Below, piece by piece: positions 57,456 through 64,000 of a stretch of 64,000 bases of DNA (position 1 is the first letter of the stretch; each line of letters begins with the position of its first letter). Origin of the DNA: Umbilicaria muhlenbergii. Lineage: Eukaryota > Ascomycota > Lecanoromycetes > Umbilicariales > Umbilicariaceae. Under the pieces are notes generated by a model that was given only the letters and a program-made list of their open reading frames with translations, did no database searches and was not told the origin of the DNA. A program made the translations under genes and the position numbers. The stretch lies in NCBI GenBank assembly GCA_000611775.1, contig KK106981.1, forward strand, positions 124,001 through 188,000, written 5' to 3'.

Positions 57456-58679
57456 CTAACCAGTCGGCGGCTCAACAAATAACGCCGTCTCGGCGCTCAG
57501 ACTGCCCAGCTCAGCGCTCTCCACGCTCTTCCATGTGAAAAACAAATCGTCCTGGCTCAGCCGCCTGTCCACTCTCATGACGTACCACTTCCCGTTCGCG
57601 GGTGGATTCATCTTCTTAGGAAGATTCAGCATTTCCAACCCGGCCATCTTCTGCAAGTCCCAGATGCCGAAGCCGAGGTGGCGAAAGGGGCGAAAGCTTG
57701 AATGTTTCAAGGGCGAAGACGGCATGTGCAGGCAAGCGGTGTGGAAGAAATTGTAGCCTGGGCTCGGGTGGTTGGCAGCTTCGGGGTCTTGACCCCAAGC
57801 GAAGGCGGTGTCGTTGTTTTCTGGAGGTGCTTGGGCTACCCAACACTGCGTTGGGTGCATTGGCTGGATGGTAGGCAGCCTTGGTGAAGGCTGAGAGTCG
57901 GATGGGTAGTTGTCTGACGGTTGTGTCTCTTGGAGATAGTCATGCACACACTCCATCTCCTCGAGCTCCCAAGAAGTGAGCCGGCCCCAGACACGACGCG
58001 GCCCATCATCATTGAACCCGATGAATGGAGTGAGGTCGTAGTAGAGTTGTATGCGCCATAGAGCGCGATATACACGATAAATTTCAACCCAAGAAGGAGC
58101 TCCACATTTTGCCGGCTGGTAATTGCGACCTTCCGGGTGGTCATCCAAAGGCTTGTAACTGAAGTGGAAATTTGGATTGAGAAGATGAGATGGGTTGATA
58201 GCATTTACACGGTTCAAATGCGTCTCAAAAAACGATTGGGTAAGGCTTTCAATGTCTGACGCCAAATCCAGAAAGCTTCGCACAACTGACAAAGGAGCGG
58301 AGGTCGTGGAGAGCGGATGGATTGAAGCGTCGCCAAAAACGTAAGAGTTGAGGAAATCGTCAAGAGCCTTTGGAGACTCGGTTTGGGCTTCTACAATGGA
58401 GTCATCAGTCCGGACAGTAAGGATAGTCCGGACAAGCCGCTGCAGTGGCGTGGACAGAGTAGAAGTGATCACAGCTTCCGTGATCTCGGCATAGAATTGC
58501 TCGAAAGTGCTAGCTGCAGCGGGCGACGCGTGGATCAAGGAGTCTAGTGAAGACAAATCCAAGAAGTACTTCGTGATCTCCAGGACGAGCGAAACCGGAA
58601 GATGGTAGAATGGGTCTCTCATTGTGTGCAAGCTGTACTTTTTAGGTCCATATAGAGAAGGAAGGTGCCTGGTAGACAA
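57456..58679 (-). CDS. F-box-like domain protein of unknown function
   Basis: A single exon of 407 aa. The F-box-like motif is near the N-terminus: FYHLPVSLVLEITKYFLDLS, SLDSLIHASPAAASTFEQFY (residues about 24-62). The start may be the second Met (58622, MRDPFYHLP), since F-box proteins of this type usually begin just before the motif. The remainder is a globular region with EIYRVYRALWRIQLYYDLTP, WGRLTSWELEEMECVHDYLQ and GFGIWDLQKMAGLEMLNLP, typical of large uncharacterised Pezizomycotina families. Such proteins usually dock substrates to SCF ubiquitin ligases through Skp1; whether this one does is inferred. Confidence 0.8.
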   Translation of the reverse strand: MSTRHLPSLYGPKKYSLHTMRDPFYHLPVSLVLEITKYFLDLSSLDSLIHASPAAASTFEQFYAEITEAVITSTLSTPLQRLVRTILTVRTDDSIVEAQTESPKALDDFLNSYVFGDASIHPLSTTSAPLSVVRSFLDLASDIESLTQSFFETHLNRVNAINPSHLLNPNFHFSYKPLDDHPEGRNYQPAKCGAPSWVEIYRVYRALWRIQLYYDLTPFIGFNDDGPRRVWGRLTSWELEEMECVHDYLQETQPSDNYPSDSQPSPRLPTIQPMHPTQCWVAQAPPENNDTAFAWGQDPEAANHPSPGYNFFHTACLHMPSSPLKHSSFRPFRHLGFGIWDLQKMAGLEMLNLPKKMNPPANGKWYVMRVDRRLSQDDLFFTWKSVESAELGSLSAETALFVEPPTG

Positions 58680-59660
58680 GATGTGACGACAGTCGTCATG
58701 TAAGGACTTACACGGGGACTAAAAGCTGACAGGATGGGAGTTGAAGCGGTTGTAAGCGAAGGAATATTGGCCCGCCTTGGCCATACGACAGTCACATTAC
58801 TTATACCCGCACGGTGTGATTCAGTCACCAGAAAGGCGTAGGATTACGACGCTCCAAGTAAAAGGGGCGTTTTTATGCGCCCAGGTGCTGACTAAGCTAT
58901 AAATAATATCGTATATATAGAGTAGCTATCAAAATATATGTTCCAGCCCTCAACCACTTCTTGAACTAACATCAACAGTATTTGCTATTACAGTCAGAAA
59001 AACTCACATCCGGGAAGAATCGGAGCTGACATCCTGAGAATAGTGGCCTGAGAGAAGAAGCGTTCTGTACATATAAGGTACTCGTCTAAAAGATTAGTAG
59101 AGAAAATAACCTACACTGACTTGATGGAAATGAGGTTAGATGTGAGACTTGTAGGATGGCTAAGTATCGAGTTTGGTGGTGGAGGTTGCAAGTTGTGGGG
59201 AGGGAAAGCGGAAGCTACCAAATAAATGACAGTTCCAACCAGGGACCCCTCTGCATAGCAAAGCACCAACCTCAGGTCTTAAAATTATGAATTCAATCTC
59301 TAGAAGCTGTTGAGCTCTGTAATTCGCAGTATCAAGGCTTCCAGATATTGCAGTCTATTGTTAATCTATTGCGGGGGCCGCCTGGATCCCTTCTACGTAC
59401 TCGGGTATAACGTAAGTTAGCTGCGCACAAAGTACGGAAAATCTTTGCACCCGCCCTCCGGCAGCTAGGCCTAAGAGGGGTAGTCTTTCACCCTGACAAA
59501 ATTTGGGCGACGCGATAACTCGAGATCGAGACGGAAAGATAAATCATCTACAGCTCCACCAACACCATCCCTTAAGATCAGGCGCGACGCTTTTGTCCCA
59601 ATTTTAAACAGCAGCAACATACCGTCGAGATATACACTCATTCACATCGATTGTTGCCTG
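58680..59660. other. Divergent intergenic region, no gene seen
   Basis: 981 bp between the F-box-like gene and the helicase gene; promoters of both are expected here. No gene or named motif is seen. Confidence 0.5.
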
Positions 59661-62033
59661 ATGTTGAACACTTTACGAAGAGGTCCGGCCTCTGTTGCAA
59701 GAGCACTACATCGATCCTCGGCATCCTCCTCTACGATAGCATGTGTACGACCAGTACGACCGACACAATTCCAACTTCGCCCGTTACAAAGATCAAGTGT
59801 CATATCATGTAGGGCGCTACATTCTTCACCACAATGGCGGCATTATGCCAACGCCACCGCAGAGGCGCAGGACGAAGCCACAGAGGGTCAGATCGAAGAT
59901 AAAGTCTCCTTCGAGAGGCCACCCTCAGATAGAGACATCAATGTGTCGACCAGCCTTGGTCGGGTCACGAAGTTCCACCAGCTTGGAGATCTGAAAATGG
60001 TCAGCCCGGTGATTATCGAGACTTTGACGAAGAAAATGGGTCTTGAGACTATGACCCAAGTCCAGAGCCTGACGATAAACGAGACACTGAAGGGAATCGA
60101 CGTGTAAGTGAATGGTGTTATCAGGGGAGTGGGTTTTATCGGAAACGCTGACTCCGGGTATAGACTCGCACAGGCTCGCACAGGAACGGGCAAAACCCTA
60201 GCTTTTCTCATCCCAGTGTTACAGAACATCATCAGCGTCGATCCGACCCTCGAGCATCGACGCCTTGATAGAAGAAGGTCAAATGGGCCCGACATTCGAG
60301 CCATCATTATTTCACCGACCCGAGAACTCGCAGAGCAGATCGCTGTTGAAGCAAGCAAGGTGGTCAGAGACACCGGTATCGTTGTGCAGACAGCTGTTGG
60401 AGGCTCTACCAAGTCACTCGGTCTTCGGAAGATTCAGAGTGAGGGATGCCACGTCCTTGTGGCCACTCCCGGTAGGCTCAAGGACATACTGTCCGATCCA
60501 TTCAGTAACATTCTGGCACCGAAACTGAGCGCTTTCGTTCTTGATGAGGCGGATAGACTACTTGATCAAGGTTTCGCCCCAGAAATACAGGCCATTCAAG
60601 ACCTGTTGCCGAGGCGAAGTGAGGTTGACAGGCAAACCCTACTCTTCTCGGCCACGGTTCCCCGCGAGGTGATGAACATCGTTGCAGCTACTATGAAGCC
60701 GAATTTCAAGTTTGTTAGGACTGTGCAAGAGGGGGAACAACAAACGCACGAGAAGGTGCCACAGAAAGTAGTCAATGTGGGTGGCCTCGAGAACGTGGTG
60801 CCGGCACTACTGGAGCTGTGCAAGCGAGAGAAGGCTCGGAATGAGGGTATGCCATTCAAGGCCATCATCTACTTTGGCGCCACGACCGAAGTCGCGCTAG
60901 CCAGTGCAATTTTCAAAAACCTCAAAAACCCAGGGGCGAGCCAATTCGCCCAGCACCCTCTCTACCCCACCCAGCTCGTCGAGATTCATGCGAGGCTAAC
61001 ACAACAGCAACGAACGCGCGCGGCCGAACGTTTCCGGCGCGCTCAATCCGCCATCATGTTCTCATCCGACGTCACCGCGCGCGGCATGGACTTCCCCAAC
61101 GTCACCCACGTCATCCAAGTCGGTCTACCCACAAACAGAGACACCTACATCCACCGCGTGGGCCGAACGGCAAGAGGCGACAAGAACGGTGAAGCCTGGC
61201 TCTTGATTTCCGACATGGAAGCTGAAGCATGTCATGTGAAACTCTACAAACTCCCCCTCGTCACCGACCGCTCCCTCGAGACGGCCAAAGTCGACATGAC
61301 TCAGGACGCCCAATTGCCCGCCGAGGTAGCCTCTATGCTCACGCAAGTCGTCGACGCCGCAAAGTCGGTGCCGTACTCGGTAAAAGCCGCCGCGTACATG
61401 GGCTCGCTGGGTGTGTACAACTGGCTGCACCGCAAGCAAGCCCTCATCGATTCTCTAAATAATCGGTCGAAATACCTGTGGGGGTTGGACGCGCCTCCCG
61501 CCGTCTCCCAAAGTCTAGCGCATAGACTCGGCCTTAATGGCGTGCGCGGCCTGAACATCGGACCGCGGAGCCAGGATCCTGACGGCGGCGACGTCGGTGA
61601 TTCGTCACGTGGATTCGATAGGGGATCGTCGCGAGGCGGCTTCGACAGGGGATCATCATCATCACGAGGTAGCTTTGATAGGGGACCGTCATCATCGAGA
61701 GGCGGCTACGATGGCGATCGCTCCGGCGGTCGTTCCTCGTACGGGGGTGATCGCAGCTCCTTTGGGGGCCGCTCTTCGTCTGGCGGTGATCGCGGGTCCT
61801 TCTCTGGAGGCCGTTCTTCATACGGTGGTGATCGCGGATCCTCCTCCGGAGGCCGCTCTTCGTACGGTAGTGATCGCGGCTCCTCCTCTGGGGGCCGGGC
61901 TCCGTACAACAAGCGGCCGTATGAGGATCGGGGACGGCAGGGAGGGAATCGGGATCGGGCGTTTCGAGGGGGGTCTGATAGGGGTGGGAGTAGTAGCGGG
62001 GTGGAGCAGAAGGCGTGGTTTGCGGACGAGTAG
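59661..62033 (+). CDS. MSS116: Mitochondrial DEAD-box RNA helicase, Mss116-like
   Basis: Two exons (59661-60103 and 60164-62033) give 770 aa. The N-terminus is Arg/Ser/Leu-rich without acidic residues for about 65 residues, a mitochondrial presequence. All helicase motifs are visible: ARTGTGKT (I), SPTRELAEQ (Ia), GGSTKS, VATPGRL (Ib), VLDEADRLLD (II), FSATVP (III), AIIYFGAT (IV), FSSDVTARGMDFP (V) and HRVGRTARG (VI). The C-terminus after about residue 610 has a 14-residue Gly/Arg/Ser/Tyr repeat (GGRSSYGGDRGSSS type), then an RG-rich basic tail. Yeast Mss116 (664 aa) remodels group I/II introns and mitochondrial transcripts. The Mss116 name is by family likeness. Confidence 0.92.
61730..61904 (+). 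repeat. Coding tandem repeat, 42-nt unit, in the helicase tail
   Basis: Four imperfect copies of a 42-nt unit encode GRSSYGGDRGSSSG-like 14-mers. It is in frame, so copy-number change would not shift the frame. Confidence 0.85.
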
Positions 62034-62755
62034 TGAAGACGTTTGGCGGGTGTGATAACCGTATCGGTAATCTTTGACGGCATGGTTCGGTGGAGCCGGT
62101 GAATATTGTTGAGGATACTTCTTACTTCTTTCTGTGCATAATAATCCCATCTTTGTGCCGGGACCTCGGGCGCTGCAGACGCGACGCTCTACAAGGTTTA
62201 TTTGCTCAAACTTTGTTGTTTCTTTGTTTCTACAAAATAGGGGCTCTTTGCCTCTAGAGATAGAGGAAGGACACGAGCACTTGATCTCTAGCTGGGGCCG
62301 GGCGTTTCCTGGAACGGGGGACCGGGGAAAATGCAAATACCACTCCACACTACCGCGTAATACAAAAGCCATTGAATCAAGCCATACATACCGTACCTGA
62401 TATTTGCAAGTCCGACAAACCTTCGATTTCGGCATCGACATAACCGATGGAGCCAACGTCATCGTTCGCGCACTTGCTCAGCTACCGCTATTCCTCAGTT
62501 GGCCTCAGTGCGCAATACTGGAAGTAAGTAATGCCTCATCTAAAATAGGGGTATATGCAAGCCCACTCGTCACCATCATACCTAATGCCATACTCGCCGC
62601 CGCACAACCTGGATGATCCGTCATAATGTCCTTTCCCCCAATCCCACTCCCTCTCCCATCTCCATTTCCCCTCTCCCCATCCACCTTTCCACCAACCCAC
62701 TCCTTCCCTCCCTACCCCTGGGGCCCACCCCTGCCCCTGTCCGTGGCACCACCCA
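62034..62755. other. Intergenic between convergent genes
   Basis: 722 bp. From about 62630 the plus strand is C-rich (CCCCTCTCCC runs), and this continues into the 3' end of the next gene. No gene is seen. Confidence 0.5.
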
Positions 62756-64000
62756 CTACAACCTCCCCCCCAGCACATCCTTCTCAAAGATCCTAACCCC
62801 CTCAACCTCAGAAAACTTCAAACTAGCCACAATATCCATCACCAGCCCCTGCCCCTCATCATCACTCTCACTCGTCTGCGCATCTTCCTCCCCACTACTC
62901 GCCGCATCCCCCGCTATCCCTATCCCCATCCCCGTCCCCATCCCCATCCCCATCACTCCTCCTGCTCCACCAACCCCAACTCCCCCCCCAAACTTCAACT
63001 TCCCACCCCTCCCCCCCCTTTCACCCCTACGCGCAATTTTCGAAACGTTAGAATTGATGGCCAAATACTGAATCTTCAACCCAGGGCAATGACTCAGGTT
63101 ATCGATTGTGAATTTGCGCAACTCGCTACTGAGGAAGGGACAAGTGTCTTCGGAGCGGAACGCGACGATGCGGAAAGCGGTGAGGGATTTGAGGCCGGGG
63201 AGGGATTGCATGAGGAGATGCTAAAATTTCAATTGCAGCGCGCCAAGTCAGCCATCTTCCTTCCTCGCAGCAAGGCAGGGGAAGAAACAAAGTGCACGCA
63301 TTTATAATCACGAACTGACTCACATAATTCGCCAAACTAAACCCCACGGCCAACTCCTCCAACCCCCCGCCCCTCCCCGCCAACAACCTCACAGTCTTCG
63401 CATCCACATCCCACGCATCATCCTCGTCATTCTTAATCATCAACCTCTTGAGCGTCTTCACATGCCTCCTCAACGCCCTCCTCCTAATATCCTCGATCCC
63501 GACATTCGTCTTCGCCGCAAACGTTTCAATCTCGGCCTTCCCCCCCCGTTCCAGCATCAGCAGCTCCGTCAAGCCCTCAAACGTCTCCAGACAAGCCAAG
63601 AAAGCGGAAGTGACGTTGTCGGTAAAGATGCTCTCGAGCCGGATGGGCGACGACAGCTGTTGCATCTTTGTCATGAGGGACCAGAGACCGCCTTGGGAGC
63701 CGACGTTGAGGAGGGTGAGACGTTTGAGGATGGTCAGGTCGATGGCGCGCACGAGGACGGAGGCTTTGATGGGGATGAGGTAGAGGGAGAACTCCTCGAG
63801 GGGGAGGCCGTGCGTCGAGTGCAGGTATTCTCGCATGGTTTGGTCGGTTGATGTGGGGGGTGAGACTTCGGTGACGTGGTCGTCGGCCATGGTGTGATCC
63901 GCATCCCCGGCTGGCATGGCGTCGTTGAGGCCACCGCTCATGCTGTTGTTGTTTGGTATAGGGTCTTTGAGAGATCCATTGGACTCCAGCTTCGCCTGCT
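62756..64000 (-). CDS. Uncharacterised fungal protein, 5' end outside window
   Basis: Two exons on the minus strand (64000-63324, open to the edge, and 63220-62756) with a 103-nt intron (GTGAGT..TAG). The frame is open upstream of the Met at 63941 (QAKLESNGSLKDPIPNNNS), so the start is probably outside the window. The readable part has repeating leucine-rich segments (VRAIDLTILKRLTLLNVGSQ, ETFEGLTELLMLERGG, GLEELAVGFSLANY, QSLPGLKSLTAFRIVAFRSE, CPGLKIQYLAINSN), like the C-terminal LRR-like part of fungal F-box/LRR proteins. A Gly/Met low-complexity GVMGMGMGTGMGIGIAG and an acidic stretch precede the end. No name can be given. Confidence 0.75.

Overview
The window is nuclear DNA of a filamentous ascomycete (Pezizomycotina). 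The evidence is many short introns (about 47-150 nt, GT..AG, CTAAC-like branch sites) and fungus-specific families: a UaY/Ppr1-type Zn2Cys6 factor, a Clr5-domain protein, a DUF7025-type AAA+ ATPase, a heme-thiolate peroxidase and a killer-toxin-like GH18 chitinase. The class cannot be fixed from the sequence alone. Exon models were built by hand from reading frame, splice signals and family continuity. No transcript or database evidence was available.

Layout. 1-4.5 kb: a JmjC (KDM8/JMJD5-like) gene cut by the left edge, head-to-head with the tRNA m5C methyltransferase gene TRM4/NSUN2. 5-8 kb: a one-TM basic protein and a CYSTM protein, then a strongly G-rich tract. 8.4-14.4 kb: a UaY/Ppr1-like regulator and a six-exon MFS transporter. 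14.4-18.3 kb: no gene seen. 18.3-19.4 kb: an SDR oxidoreductase. 21.1-22.4 kb: a class I methyltransferase damaged at homopolymers and by an assembly gap of N. 22.8-25.7 kb: BFR1 and RPB5 (RNA polymerase subunit) back to back. 25.9-29.1 kb: a peroxisomal (PTS1) 4CL-like acyl-CoA ligase, divergent from a 3-hydroxyacyl-CoA dehydrogenase. 30.5-34.8 kb: a secreted heme-thiolate peroxidase and a class II aldolase/adducin protein. 35.8-40.1 kb: a decayed kinase-like gene and an intact Clr5-domain gene. 40.4-42.6 kb: a Tc1-type DNA transposon with 29-bp perfect terminal inverted repeats and TA flanks. A related lone end lies at 45.6-45.7 kb. 44.5-48.8 kb: a C2H2 protein and a nine-exon AAA+ ATPase. 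49.8-56.8 kb: a killer-toxin-like chitinase head-to-head with a secreted, probably Kex2-processed protein; both look interrupted as assembled. 57.4-64 kb: an F-box-like protein, a mitochondrial DEAD-box helicase and an uncharacterised protein cut by the right edge.

Working relations. The ligase/dehydrogenase pair looks like a small peroxisomal side-chain-shortening module. The regulator next to the MFS transporter may be a control/transport pair. The chitinase and its secreted neighbour resemble the layout of fungal killer-toxin-like loci. Housekeeping genes alternate with a more variable stretch (about 35-57 kb) that carries the transposon, the decayed genes and the secreted proteins.
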